Assembly (NCBI RefSeq): GCF_023078275.1 | Contig: NC_062985.1 | Span: forward strand, 1,984,001-2,048,000 | Length of the DNA stretch: 64,000 bases | Direction: 5' to 3' | Source: Leguminivora glycinivorella | Lineage: Eukaryota > Arthropoda > Insecta > Lepidoptera > Tortricidae | Shown: piece after piece, positions 21,712 to 32,333 of the stretch | How positions within the stretch are numbered: the stretch's first letter is position 1 | How the letters are laid out: each line of letters opens with the position of its first letter | Notes under the pieces: generated by a model | Database searches by the model: none | Seen by the model: the letters and a program-made list of their open reading frames with translations, nothing else | Told to the model about the DNA's origin: nothing | Program-made: the position numbers and the translations under genes

Positions 21712-21898
21712 CAATTGAGTAGGGACTGACAATGAAACACAATTGAGTAGGGACTCCAAACACATAGTATTCTTTAATAGTAGTAATAAGTTAAAAAAGT
21801 ACATTAAGATTAATAGGTATATTAGGAGAACCCAAAAGCTGATCAAAGGCCAGGCATGTATTAAAAAATATAGTAAATTAAAACACACGTTAACAGTT

Positions 21899-22696
21899 AT
21901 GAAAAACAGGGTTCAAGACTGTCATTCAGAGCTGGAAGTCAAGGAATCAAATTTTCTGAAATTAAATGCCGACATTAACAGGCTGAAAGATGAGCTTTTG
22001 GCAGTATCCACCATGTATGAGACCACTAAAAAACAAGTTGAGGAGCACATACAGGCTTTTAATAAATTGCTGCTAGAAAATAGAGATTTGGAGGAGCGGT
22101 GTAAAGCATTATTAAATGGAAAACATTGTAATTGTGGCCAAATGCCACCAGCAAAGATTATTCAAGCCGATGTGGCCCACGACACAACTAGGCATGCGGC
22201 AGTAGTTAAACAGCCCCCTAGAGCAGTCAGTAAGACTGTTGTTTTTTCAGATCAGATTGGGTTAGGAATGGGCCCATTATTAAGCTACCAGTTAGAGCAA
22301 CAAGTGACAAATTACTGTTATCAAAACATTACTTTGTCTCATTTATGTGACCTTATTTCAAAGGGATGTTATGATAGCAGTACTACATTAGTAATTTTAT
22401 TAGGAAATAGTCTTAATGTAGATAAGCTTAGCATAGATAAATTGATGTCCACTCTAAATGTTATTGAAAAATCTGGTGTGGGGAAAATTATATTATGTGC
22501 ACTACCTTATGCAGAAAATGTATCATATGACTATAATTGTAAGATAGCTTACTACAATTCTTTAATGTACCATGCCATAGCTGTTAATAAAAAGTACCAT
22601 TTCTTTGACTTAAATAAATTCATTGAGCGCTTCATGCTAGCTCCACGGAAGGTATTTTTGCCAAAGAAATTTTTTGTATATTTAGTGGAGTTATGA
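21899..22696 (+). CDS. LINE ORF1, coiled coil with esterase-like domain
   Basis: The first ATG of the open frame is at 21899, giving 265 residues; the frame is open upstream to the element edge (about 21743, no ATG), so the protein may be 5'-truncated. The N-terminal third is a charged heptad-rich coiled coil. A Cys-rich bridge (CNCG) follows. The C-terminal half resembles an SGNH/esterase fold: a 'VVFSDQIG' block in place of the usual GDS block, then a hydrophobic strand ending 'ILLGNS'. Such ORF1 proteins occur in the CR1/L2 group and bind RNA or lipids. The weak GDS block leaves catalytic activity doubtful. It ends with TGA at 22694, where a GAAAT repeat starts. Confidence 0.6.
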   Translation: MKNRVQDCHSELEVKESNFLKLNADINRLKDELLAVSTMYETTKKQVEEHIQAFNKLLLENRDLEERCKALLNGKHCNCGQMPPAKIIQADVAHDTTRHAAVVKQPPRAVSKTVVFSDQIGLGMGPLLSYQLEQQVTNYCYQNITLSHLCDLISKGCYDSSTTLVILLGNSLNVDKLSIDKLMSTLNVIEKSGVGKIILCALPYAENVSYDYNCKIAYYNSLMYHAIAVNKKYHFFDLNKFIERFMLAPRKVFLPKKFFVYLVEL

Positions 22697-22850
22697 AATG
22701 AAATGAAATGAAATGAAATGATTTATTGGCCTTCAATATTGAGCCAAATAGATGTAATAGTGTTATATATAAGTCTCAGTCAGCTGACAAAGCCAAGGAC
22801 CCCATGCCTCATTTAAACTAGATTGTAAGACAGCGGAAAAACACCTGAGT
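22697..22850. repeat. (GAAAT)n and spacer between LINE ORFs
   Basis: Four GAAAT units followed by 'gatttattggccttcaat' look like the reversed 3' tail of another LINE. This suggests a small truncated insertion in the ORF1-ORF2 junction. No splice or frameshift signal is obvious. Confidence 0.4.
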
Positions 22851-25028
22851 ATGAACGTTGTTCACCAGAATATTCAGGGTTTTTCCAGCAAAGAATTAGA
22901 AGTAGGATTATTTTTAGATAGTAATAATGTTGAAGTTATGTGTATTACTGAACATTGGTTGAAACAAGAACAGTTGATATTTGATTATGTTAATTTTAAA
23001 TTAGCTAGTTTTTTTGCCAGAAAATCTGCTGTTCATGGTGGCTCCCTTATTATTGTTAAAAATTGTATGAAGTGTAAAGAGCGCAAAGATGTTGTAAAAT
23101 ATTCCATAGAAAGAACTATAGAAATTTCATGTGTTGAATTAGACAGATATATTATTGTATGTGTTTATAGACCACCATCAGCTGACTTCAGCATATTTGA
23201 ATCTACAATGGAAAATGTTCTGAAGTTAGTGTGCAAGGGCCAAAAACATGTTATTGTATGTGGAGATTTTAATGTTAACTTGCTCGAGTCATCTAGTAAT
23301 ACTGTTAAAATGCTCTGTTTGTTTAAATCATTTAATTTATTTAATTTATTTCTTGAACCTACTCGGGTAGGTGTGACTAGTGCAACATGCCTAGATAATA
23401 TTTTTTGTGACTGTGAATGTATAGATAAGAAATTATTTAACTGTTTTCATTCCGATCACAGCGGTCAAAGGGCAGCTTTCTTAAACGTTATTCATGATAC
23501 TCCACAAACAATAAAAACGGAAGACTTATGGGGAACATCAGTTAAAGTAATTAGTCATGTCATAGATATAATAGCACCTTACTTGGCCGTAATATATAAT
23601 ATTTCAATTTCACAAGGCACCTTTCCAGATCTTATGAAATGTAGCAAAGTCATACCGCTTTTTAAATCGGGTGATTCGAGTGATATAATCAATTTCCGTC
23701 CCATATCAATACTTCCTGTTCTAAGTAAAGTCTTTGAGAAGCTAATGTTAAATGATCTACTGGGACACTTCAACAGACATAGATTACTTACAAGCAAACA
23801 GTTCGGTTTCACAAGGGGCCGTTCCACGACCGATGCTGCTTCGGTACTCATTAAACATATATATAATATTTGGGAAAATTCTTGTGATGCAATTGGCATA
23901 TTTTGTGATCTTTCAAAAGCCTTTGATTGTGTGGATCATGGAACGCTCATTTTGAAATTAGAACACTATGGTTTGTCTATAAATGCCCTAAACTTTATGT
24001 CTTCTTACCTTAGCAATAGAACACAAACAGTAGTTGTTAACAAAACTCGCTCTAGCGGGACTGTTGTCCAATTAGGAGTGCCACAAGGCTCAATTTTAGG
24101 GCTATTCCTGTTTTTGGTTTATATAAATGACTTGCCATGTATAGTAAAAAACTTTTGTGAAATAGTACTTTTTGCTGATGATACATCACTGCTTTTTAAT
24201 GTTGACCGAAAATCTACGGATTACAATGTAATTAATAGCACGTTAGCTGATGTACTGCAGTGGTTTACTGTCAACAATTTACTTCTTAATTCTAAGAAAA
24301 CCAAATGTATTCGATTCTCTCTGCCGAATGTTAAACCAATCGATACAAAAATACTTTTGAATGATGAATGCTTAGAGATGGTAGATACAACACTGTTCCT
24401 TGGCTTAACATTGGACAAAAATCTACAATGGAGTCCTCATATAAGGAAACTAGCAAGCAAATTAAGTTCAGCCGCATACGCCGTTAGGAGAATCAGGCAA
24501 CTGACTAATGTTGAGACAGCTCGCCTAGTGTATCATAGTTATTTTCACAGTGTAATGTCATACGGTATTCTGGTTTGGGGCAAAGCAGCTGACATACAGA
24601 CTATCTTTGTATTACAAAAGAGAGCCATTCGTTCTATTTACAACTTAGGAACACGTGAATCAGTAAGAGAACTCTTCAAAGAAATTAATATCTTAACTGT
24701 AGCTTCCCAATACATTTATGATAGTATAATTTATGTTGTTAAGAATTTAGACTGTTTCACTAAGAATTCTGATATCCATAATTATAACACTAGAAACAAA
24801 AATAAGCTTGCCATAAAGAAGTTTCGTGTCCGTAAAGTACAGAAGTCATTTGTTGGGCAATGCATTCATTTTTATAATAAGTTACCTGACACTGCTTTGA
24901 GATTACCCCTCCCAGCTCTTAAGAACTACTTAAAAAAATCATTGATGTTAAAGGCTTATTACAGAGTCGAGGACTATTTGACAGACAAACATGCATGGCC
25001 CGAACCAGAAACTACAAAAAACGAATAG
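22851..25028 (+). CDS. LINE ORF2: endonuclease and reverse transcriptase
   Basis: 725 residues starting at ATG 22851. Residues 1-205 are an apurinic-type endonuclease: N7, E34, the YRPP motif near 106, D139 and N141 in GDFN, and D202-H203 in SDH. Residues about 260-480 are reverse transcriptase with D353 (FCDLSKAFD), 'GVPQGSILG' and FADD at 441-444. The C-terminal part has the 'QKRAIRSIYNLG' and 'NYNTRNK' blocks of CR1/L2-type elements. Only about 60 residues join the endonuclease to the RT N-terminus, where relatives have roughly 200. An in-frame internal deletion near residues 215-225 is therefore likely, even though the frame is open. Activity is doubtful for that reason. Confidence 0.85.
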   Translation: MNVVHQNIQGFSSKELEVGLFLDSNNVEVMCITEHWLKQEQLIFDYVNFKLASFFARKSAVHGGSLIIVKNCMKCKERKDVVKYSIERTIEISCVELDRYIIVCVYRPPSADFSIFESTMENVLKLVCKGQKHVIVCGDFNVNLLESSSNTVKMLCLFKSFNLFNLFLEPTRVGVTSATCLDNIFCDCECIDKKLFNCFHSDHSGQRAAFLNVIHDTPQTIKTEDLWGTSVKVISHVIDIIAPYLAVIYNISISQGTFPDLMKCSKVIPLFKSGDSSDIINFRPISILPVLSKVFEKLMLNDLLGHFNRHRLLTSKQFGFTRGRSTTDAASVLIKHIYNIWENSCDAIGIFCDLSKAFDCVDHGTLILKLEHYGLSINALNFMSSYLSNRTQTVVVNKTRSSGTVVQLGVPQGSILGLFLFLVYINDLPCIVKNFCEIVLFADDTSLLFNVDRKSTDYNVINSTLADVLQWFTVNNLLLNSKKTKCIRFSLPNVKPIDTKILLNDECLEMVDTTLFLGLTLDKNLQWSPHIRKLASKLSSAAYAVRRIRQLTNVETARLVYHSYFHSVMSYGILVWGKAADIQTIFVLQKRAIRSIYNLGTRESVRELFKEINILTVASQYIYDSIIYVVKNLDCFTKNSDIHNYNTRNKNKLAIKKFRVRKVQKSFVGQCIHFYNKLPDTALRLPLPALKNYLKKSLMLKAYYRVEDYLTDKHAWPEPETTKNE

Positions 25029-25535
25029 CAATTAAAATAATTGTATTATGTATAGAGAACACAGTTCAGATAAGAAAGCACATCAAATATTTTATATTTT
25101 ATGTTGTGTAGGTAAATTACATATTTAATGATATTGAGATTCATATTATCTTTTTCTTCTGTGACAATTTGATATGTTTTCTCTGAAGAAGAACGACGTA
25201 TTATTAAGCAATAATATAATTTATTGAAATTAATTTCCATAGAGTACCTAGTCTGTTCATATTCTTTGATGAATACTTTTGCATGTTAAATTGTATCTTG
25301 TTATTTAATGCATGTTAGTTATAAGATGTAATGTTTTGAAAAGAAGTTGCCCGCCGAGTTTCTTGCCGGTCCCATAGTGGATACCCCCCTCCCAACTGAG
25401 GGGGGACTGAAATCTTCTCGAGGCTGAGGCGTAGGGTTAGAGCCGGCGTAGCTTTATTTGACGTTCATATGCGCATTGTAATATGCCTACTTGAAAAATA
25501 AATATTTCATTTTCATTTTCATTTTCATTTTCATC

Positions 25536-26214
25536 CATGTGTCCCGTAGTAACTTTAGTCTTGGGTATTCCGCAAGCAAAGACATCTCTATTCTTCTCCA
25601 GGACAGCCTTTAATTCTGCAATCTCATTTTTGTCAGTCAAATCGGTATCGATATTTTGTACGAAGTCTTCATTTGTCGTTACTGTCAATACTTGAGCAAT
25701 TCTCTTTAAAGTAGCTCCATTTTCGGTAATGTTGACTTCTAACCCTGTCCCTTTGACCAAATCGGATCCAATTATAAGCTCGCAAGGTATTTCGTGATCT
25801 TCTACTACGTAAAAACGTATTTCGACGAATATACCACTGATAAGACACGTGACTGTTTGTTATACGTTGGCTAGATACAATAGGACCACCTACTCCAAAT
25901 AGCATTAAAGGATAGTCCTCTCGCTTTCCGGGTAAAGTTTGGCCTAATGATCTTGTTACTAAGGACCGTTCTGCCCCGCTATCAAATAGTGCTGTAAGTT
26001 TACGCTCATTAACTTCAACTTGCATTGGAATGGATACTTTAGATCCCACTGTGACCAAAGCTATCTTATCACCATCGTCCTTTAGTTTTTTGAAGCATAC
26101 TGTTTCGCTGTGTCCTAATTTTCCGCAATAAGTACACTTTTGTGGTGGCTTTTCCGAAGGCTTCACGTTCGATGTTAAGTCATTTGATGTTAACAAAGGC
26201 TTAGGGTCAGTACT
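25536..26214 (-). pseudogene. pol: gypsy second zinc knuckle, protease and RT start
   Basis: On the minus strand a CX2CX4HX4C knuckle ('CTYCGKLGHSETVC') is followed by an aspartic protease with 'ALFDSGAERSLV' (D-S-G catalytic site). A frameshift near 25855 separates the protease core from its C-terminal half ('CELIIGSDLV', with the usual IIGSD flap-side block) and the linker to reverse transcriptase. The frame is then cut by the LINE insertion at about 25535. Confidence 0.85.
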
Positions 26215-26777
26215 GTTTTTAGGGTTCCGTAGTCAACTAGGAACCCTTATAGTTTCGCCATGTCTGTCTGTCCGTCCGTCCGTCCGTCCGTCCGTCCGTC
26301 CGTCCGTCCGCGGATAATCTCAGTAACCGTTAGCACTAGAAAGCTGAAATTTGGTACTAATATGTATATCAATCACGCCAACAAAGTGCAAAAATAAAAA
26401 ATGGAAAAAATGTTTTATTAGGGTACCCCCCCTACATGTAAAGCGGGGGCTGATATTTTTTTTCATTCCAACCCCAACGTGTGATATATTGTTGGATAGG
26501 TATTAAAAAATGAATAAGGGTTTGCTAAGATCGTTTTTTGATAATATTAATATTTTCGGAAATAATCGCTCCTAAAGGAAAAAAAAGTGCGTCCCCCCCC
26601 TCTAACTTTTGAACCATATGTTTAAAAAATATGAAAAAAATCACAAAAGTAGAACTTTATAAATACTTTCTAGGAAAATTGTTTTGAACTCGATAGGTTC
26701 AGTGGTTTTTGAGAAAAATACGGAAAACTACGGAACCCTACACTGAGCGTGGCCCGACACGCTCTTGGCCGGTTTTT
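26215..26777. mobile_element. Repeat inserted between gypsy zinc knuckles
   Basis: A non-coding element (26221-26771) begins AGGGTTCCGTAGTCAACTAG, contains a (CCGT)n run at about 26270-26310 and ends GACACGCTCTTGGCCG. It is flanked by GTTTTT on both sides, a likely 6-bp target duplication. Its start and 'tacggaaccctacactgagc' end are familiar from many lepidopteran sequences. It separates the first gag zinc knuckle from the second. Confidence 0.75.
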
Positions 26778-27938
26778 ATTAGGACAATTTAATTGTACAT
26801 GACCTACTTTGCCACATTTGAAACAAGACAGAAGTGATTCGTCCCGAGTGTTGCGAAGCCTAGGTCGTTTAGCTGGTGGTTCACCGCTCCTAGATTCACG
26901 TGGTTTTGTAGTAGATATGACGGAGATCAACTCAGGTACTGTTGTACATTTGCTAGATATCAGACGTAACCTCAGGAATTCATTATCAATACAACCTATA
27001 ATTGCTTCAACAGCATCTTTTTCCGTGTCACCGCTCATAATTCTTTTCCAAATGGTCCACGCACGCGTTATAGATTCTGACGGGTTTGATGCATCGAATT
27101 TGAAATTACGTAAATTCAAAATATCATTTGAATACCGCGCTTCAGGTTCAAAAGTCTGCACTAAAGCATCTCGCATGTCACTCCAAAGCGGAGATTTTAC
27201 AAGCCACGTATCTCCGAGGGTCTTCGCTCGACCCTGTAATAAGCCTGCAATCTTAGTGCAAATTTCGTAATCTGTTAGGTTCCAATGTTGTTTAGCCCTG
27301 TCTACGTGCTCGCACCAATCTCTAACGGGAACTTCACCATCTGGGTTAAATGGCGCAATATAAATATCGCTCAGCCTTGGGCGTTGTGACGAAGTGACAG
27401 CTTTAGACAAAATTCCGGCTAACAGTTCATTATTAGTATTCATGCTCTTTTGTTGTAGGCTAGTTATCCTGTCTAATATCTCCGCAAACGATGATAGTAT
27501 TCGATTAGGATCATTATTGGAAACGTTGGTTGCGAAAGAACTTTGCTCGTCATGATTGTTTGTCGCGGTCGAAACGGGTACGTCGTTATTTATCGCGGCG
27601 AACTGCGGCACGATATTTTCGTTTGTAGGGACCGAATTTGTCCCGTGATTATGATCTGCTGTGGTAGAAAATCGCGCAGTGTTTTGTGTGATAGTCGCAG
27701 AAACCGGTACGTTGTTATGATTTAAAACCAGTCTAGAAACACCGCTATTTTTCGTCGAAGTACTCGAGCGCTTGTTATTTCTTGCGATAGAATTCGACAA
27801 ATCACTTTTGTTTACGTTAGGGTTTCGCGGGGTATCGGACGCGTTAAGAGGTCTTTTTCCACTTCCGATGTCGGATTTATAAGTCGATATTACAGGGGAA
27901 GCCGAGCCGTCATCGTCCGGCTCGCTCAGGTCCTCCAT
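26778..27938 (-). pseudogene. gag: gypsy gag, interrupted
   Basis: ATG at 27938 opens about 387 codons before the inserted repeat: an acidic start (MEDLSEPDDDG), a long Asn/Ser/Thr-rich spacer, then a capsid-like domain ('VRDWCEHVDRAKQHW', 'KIAGLLQGRAKTLGDTW', 'IIGCIDNEFLRLRL') and one zinc knuckle 'CFKCGKVGHVQLNC'. The second knuckle lies beyond the insertion, at about 26140-26100. The first 23 codons are inside the 5' LTR, so both LTRs encode the same Gag N-terminus. This is unusual; if a downstream start is used, the LTR overlap is only an open-frame extension. Confidence 0.85.
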
Positions 27939-28354
27939 ATCAAAGTCCGGTTGGTTTTATGATTCACTATTTATTAATACGCCTAACAGTAATACGCAAT
28001 AATTAATCAAAACACAATCAGAAGTATCAGAACACAATAAAACACATATCAAAACAATAATAAAGTGATTCAGGTGTGATACAGCTCACCAAAGGACTCG
28101 TTGACAGACCGGTGGCTCGAGCGAAAGTGCTCAATCCCCAGTTCAAAACAAGCACCTACCGGTTTGCCAACGGTCACCTGATCCACAGAATGATTACATA
28201 ATATCGCCGACAGATGGCGCAGTCAACCAGCTATCAAGCTAAGCCGCTTGTCAACGTAAAGAATCCATAATAATTTCACAGTTTGACGCTAGATGGCGCT
28301 CACAAAGGTTACAGTAAACAATAACAGATGGCGCTTTTATTAATAGCGCCGACA
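27869..28354 (-). repeat. 5' LTR of the gypsy element
   Basis: 486 bp, the partner of 17577-18062. It ends (minus strand) CCGACA, directly followed by TCGGAAGTGGAAAAAGACC, which does not look like a standard tRNA-complementary primer site. The gag ATG lies 70 nt before the LTR end. Confidence 0.93.
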
Positions 28355-28358
28355 TACA

Positions 28359-28921
28359 CAAAAAAAAACACCAAACAAAACCTCCTCCTTCTAGGTAAAG
28401 AAGTCGGTTAAATAGTGTGCATTCCTGTACCAAATTTCAAGAGCGTTGTAATATATTTGAGACCCGTCGTGGGTGAAAAAGCTGTAATTTCAGCAATACT
28501 ATTCGCTCAAAAGTTTTAGAACAAATCTAAATATTGTTGCATTTTCAATTATAATCATTTCTTCTAAGAAACAGCAAATCTAAAGATTATTGCCCCCCCC
28601 CCTAAAAATTGTAATACCTTCGTAGCAAAGACCATTACAAGTTAATCTTGGCAAATGCTGTCAAATTCCCATAAAAAGCAACAATAACCTCGAAAGCTCT
28701 CCATGGCGTCAGGTGGCAATAACAGGCCGCAGCTGAAGGGTTATATTTACCACAGATAATATAATAACTGAGATATGGCACTATACTGGAAATTGTGGTA
28801 GTGAGGGTTAGCCATTCAAAATATGATACAGATGGCGCTAGCATGACAGGATGGATTTAACCATGTCTTCGGGCGAAAAGTAAAAATTAACTAAAATTTG
28901 AACATGTGATCCGATCCCTCA
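28359..28921. other. No gene; scattered repeat scraps
   Basis: Includes AAGAAGTCGGTTAAA near 28400 and a C-run at about 28590-28600. No coding signal. Confidence 0.4.
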
Positions 28922-29300
28922 TGAAATCAAATCAAAATCAAAATAATTTATTTAGCAAATAGGCCACAGGGGCACTTTTACACGTCACATGTACATATTT
29001 AGAAAATATTTAAAATTGAGTTGAAATTACAATTGACACTATTATATACTAATTCTAAGTTCTAACTAAAGTTAACTCTATACAATTAATTAGAGATGTA
29101 GAAGGTCTCTAAATGTCGAATTACAACCAAGAACTACACTAAATATAAAAAGTACAAATACAAAAGAAAAAGTCTAAAATTACTTTAGAGGTGCAAATGA
29201 CTCTAAATGTCACAACTAAAGATAAAATGTATATCTACTTAATCTAATGACTACAAATATCCACCTTTGCTAGCATAGTCAAGGCGGCAATCATTTATTC
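28922..29300 (-). mobile_element. LINE 3' end, minus-oriented, RTE-like
   Basis: Read on the minus strand the segment ends 'aaataaattattttgatttt' with a (GATTT)n tail. The (T)GATTTTGATTT tail is typical of lepidopteran RTE-type elements. No coding part remains. Confidence 0.55.
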
Positions 29301-29652
29301 ATTTGAATTTATTTAGTTACCTACCGATTGTTGTTATTAATAATAGCAGGGAAGCAACTATTTCCTTTCGTTCAAAAAAAGGTTGAACAATATTTTTTTG
29401 CGTATCTCTTTTATTCTGTACTTAATCTATACTCTCTCCCTTGCAAAAAGAGTTAATGAATCAACAAATTTATGTTACTACACACGTTACCCTTAATGCT
29501 ACAAAATAAGGTTTAATTTCGCTTGCCTAACAGCAAATCTTTCAATATTATTATGACCTATCTTATCTTCTTAAATACGGAGACGAGAGAGTTCAGGATT
29601 ATTTGGTTTTTCTTGGTTCAAATTAAAGTTAATGGTTTGAAATTATTGCGGA

Positions 29653-30170
29653 ATAATGGTGGAAGATTCATGGAGATAATCCTTGTGGTACTTAAGACGA
29701 TACAGGAGGGGTCAATGCTCCATACAAACGCTCTCGACTATTTCCTCCCTGATTTTTGAAGATAGAGCAATGATTTTTACAACACAGATTATAATTATTT
29801 TTATCTGTGTCGGACCGTTTTGATTGTTTTGATATTCTTATTTTTAAAGACGCTAGAGCCCAACAAAAATTTCCAAAAACGGCCTCAATAATTATGGCGC
29901 AAAAAAAGGTGTGGTATTCAAAATTGGTAACAATTAGCCAAGAAAACTAAACGGTCCGACACAGATTATTTCATTGTTATTCAGATTCTCAAATTTCGTT
30001 ATGATTGATTAAGTTTTGAAGGAGGAAACAGTTGAGAGCGGAATATCTTTTAACTGAGTTGTTCTGAATGGACAATTTTTTTTCGATAAATCTGGTTAAT
30101 AATACTAGTATATTTAACTAAAATTCATAAATTGAAAGGGCCCTTCCATTTTAGCGTTTTCGCTCCTGTA
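29653..30170 (+). repeat. Family E repeat, copy 1
   Basis: Shares a long colinear stretch with 63425-63840 ('caacacagattat', 'attggtaacaattagcc', 'aaactaaacggtccgacaca', 'cagattctcaaatttcgtt'), with many substitutions. No conserved frame and no inverted ends seen. Confidence 0.65.
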
Positions 30171-30609
30171 GCATCTTATAAGAGCTTTGTCAATGGTACG
30201 TTTTTAACGACCCTTTCTATATCGTCACATTTACCAATGAATGGTCAAAAAACTTTTCCCAAAGTTTGACATCCCAGACTATTATTTCAAAATTATCATT
30301 TTCCAAAAAAATGTTTGGCAAAACAACTTACCTATCCTAATATTGTCTTCGGTTACCGCGATAGTTACTCATGAAATAAAACTATGGAAACGGATTATAT
30401 CGCGTATAACGAATGTTACACGTGATTTAATGATTTTGTAACTTATCCTAATTTATCATTTAGAAAAACACGCATGTTTTTGGGCAAGTTTTTGTTAATA
30501 TTTTTTTTTTGATATGGTAATAATTTCATTTTATCAAATATTACGACTTTAAAAAAAAGAAAGATAACATTAATGGATTCTATGCCGTTTAATTTCTTTT
30601 TCGTCCGTA

Positions 30610-30862
30610 TAGGCTAGTTTCCTATATTTAAAATAAAATATTTTATGCACTGCACGAAATAAAGCTCCACAAAATTTGAAGAAATATATGGACAGTAGTT
30701 ATATTTCAACAAAATTTCTATTTAATAAGTCAAAGAGAAAGATAAAAAGTAAATGAATTGACCGTGACGTCACTCCTCAGTATTTCATAGTAATTCCATA
30801 CTAGCAAATCGTTTTGACAGTTCTTAAAAAGAAGCTGATTTGACTAGTAGGAAACTAGCCTA
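30610..30862. mobile_element. MITE with TAGGCTAGTTTCCTA ends
   Basis: The left end TAGGCTAGTTTCCTA and right end TAGGAAACTAGCCTA are a perfect 15-bp inverted pair 253 bp apart. TA-rich flanks. Non-coding. Confidence 0.7.
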
Positions 30863-31254
30863 TTATCCGTTACTTACGCTATCATTTAAAACGTCAAAAA
30901 CAACTCAAAAAAAAATGAAGACTGAAAATAATGATCATAATGAAGTCGGTTAAAAGTAAGTTTGTAAGAACCACAATTATATTAATGTAAACAAATGAAA
31001 TTCTACCGAACCCTATATTTCTTGAGAGACTCGAACAAATTGAAAGCTTGTTCTCGTTAACTTCCTAATTCATTAATTTTGAGGGGAAGGGTTTACATTT
31101 AAGTGCGACAGACAGACGAACCAAAGATTAGGGACCTTCATACACTTTTCGGTTTCAATTTTCCCCTTCTCGGCATTTGGATTTTTTTTATTATGTTTTT
31201 TTTTACAGAATCTATCGATTTTGAAATTACCCTTTTCAGTAAAGATTGTGCTCT

Positions 31255-31490
31255 TTGTACGCACTAATGCGTAAAAGAATTAACCATCATTTCTTGTCAG
31301 GTCAAACTTCAGAGGGTACTTACTTACTAAAGAAACGTCGCATGGTACGATACACGTGTGAAAAGGAAATTCGCAACTCTGTCGATTTAGAACACTCCCT
31401 TCGAGCTTCGGTCGTGTTTTAATTTATCGCCAATCGTTTCGAACTACCTATTTTCCGCACTTGTATCATAAATTCGTAATGTAGTACTAT
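31255..31490. mobile_element. Family D MITE, copy 3
   Basis: Contains TACGCACTAATGCGTAAAAG, 'ggtacgatacacgtgtgaaa', 'aacactcccttcg' and a GCACTTGTATCATAAATTCG end in the family order. Confidence 0.6.
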
Positions 31491-32333
31491 TTCTTCTCTG
31501 CTAGGGGGTTCATATTTCGCATGCATATTTTTATTTGCTTAATTACAAAACATTGGATGATTGGAAGTGAAAATCACTTATACAAGGCCAACCGCGGGTT
31601 ATTTGCATCTGGTGGGTCAAATTCGTCCTTTGAAGATAAGTATTTTTGCAGAAGATGCAATCTCAAAAACTCAGGGTAGAATTTCCGTTAGCTTCTCGTT
31701 TGATTGTTTCCGAGACAGCAGGTGTGTCATTAAAGGGCGCTAACTTTTCACTCGACTAACGAAGGAGGGTAATGTTTTCACAATGGCCTCTCGGCACGTG
31801 CCGGGATGAGAAGGGATTAAATAAGTTTTTTGCAAAAATTTCATCTTTGGCACAAACTTTTATCGCCGACTATACTTTACAGTCATCTACTGTTCTCCGA
31901 GACGTTTCTAAAAACCCCTTACTCGATGGGATACGACGTTTCATGACAGAGTTCCTATGACCACCTTTCTGCTCCGTCATCAGATCAGCTCCATGATACC
32001 ATAATATTGCATTGTCATGTGATTTACATGTGTGTGTGTGTCACGTGATTTAAATTTCAGCTCAATCGGCAACCGGAAAGTGGGTCAAATTTAGCTTCTA
32101 CGTTTTGACGCACACTAACATACGATACTAACAAGGCAAGTTGAATAAACGCTTGTAAAAATTAGGATTTTGCCTCTGACATAGGACTATATCAACTTCT
32201 GGAAAACTCTACAGTTTAAAGTAAAAGTTTTACTTTTTATTGTAGGTACATTAAGTATAATTAATTATCAGTATATCTGGGGTCAGACCTCTTCGTGCAT
32301 CGTCGTTAGGATAATTCTATAGTGGGTTGTCGT
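31491..32333. other. No feature recognised
   Basis: Chance frames only; a short (GT)n at about 32030-32042. Confidence 0.4.

Larger units (their letters stand above)
21712..25534 (+). mobile_element. CR1/L2-like LINE inserted in gypsy pol
   Basis: A non-LTR element of about 3.8 kb on the opposite strand to its host gypsy. Its 5' region starts with two direct copies of CAATTGAGTAGGGACT 28 bp apart (21712-21727, 21740-21755). ORF1 (coiled coil plus esterase-like) and ORF2 (endonuclease plus reverse transcriptase) follow, then a 3' UTR and a (CATTTT)n tail at 25504-25534. Pol sequence resumes directly on both sides with only an ATCC-like target duplication. Clade assignment rests on the ORF1 type and on RT motifs and is not resolved further. 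Confidence 0.85.
17577..28354 (-). mobile_element. Ty3/gypsy LTR retrotransposon, full length, disrupted
   Basis: The two 486-bp LTRs (TGTCGG...CCGACA) are flanked by a 4-bp TACA target duplication (17573-17576 and 28355-28358). On the minus strand the order is 5' LTR, gag with zinc knuckles, protease, reverse transcriptase, RNase H, integrase, a 48-bp minisatellite and the 3' LTR: the Ty3/gypsy order. There is no env-like frame between integrase and the 3' LTR. The element is interrupted by a LINE (21712-25534) and a repeat (26221-26771) and carries at least two frameshifts, so it cannot encode intact Pol. About five differences between the LTRs indicate a fairly recent insertion. A purine-rich tract beside the 3' LTR and a tRNA-matching primer site beside the 5' LTR are not obvious. 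Confidence 0.93.

Noticed and set aside
26809..27270. 153-codon plus-strand frame
   Set aside because: Antisense of the gag capsid region.
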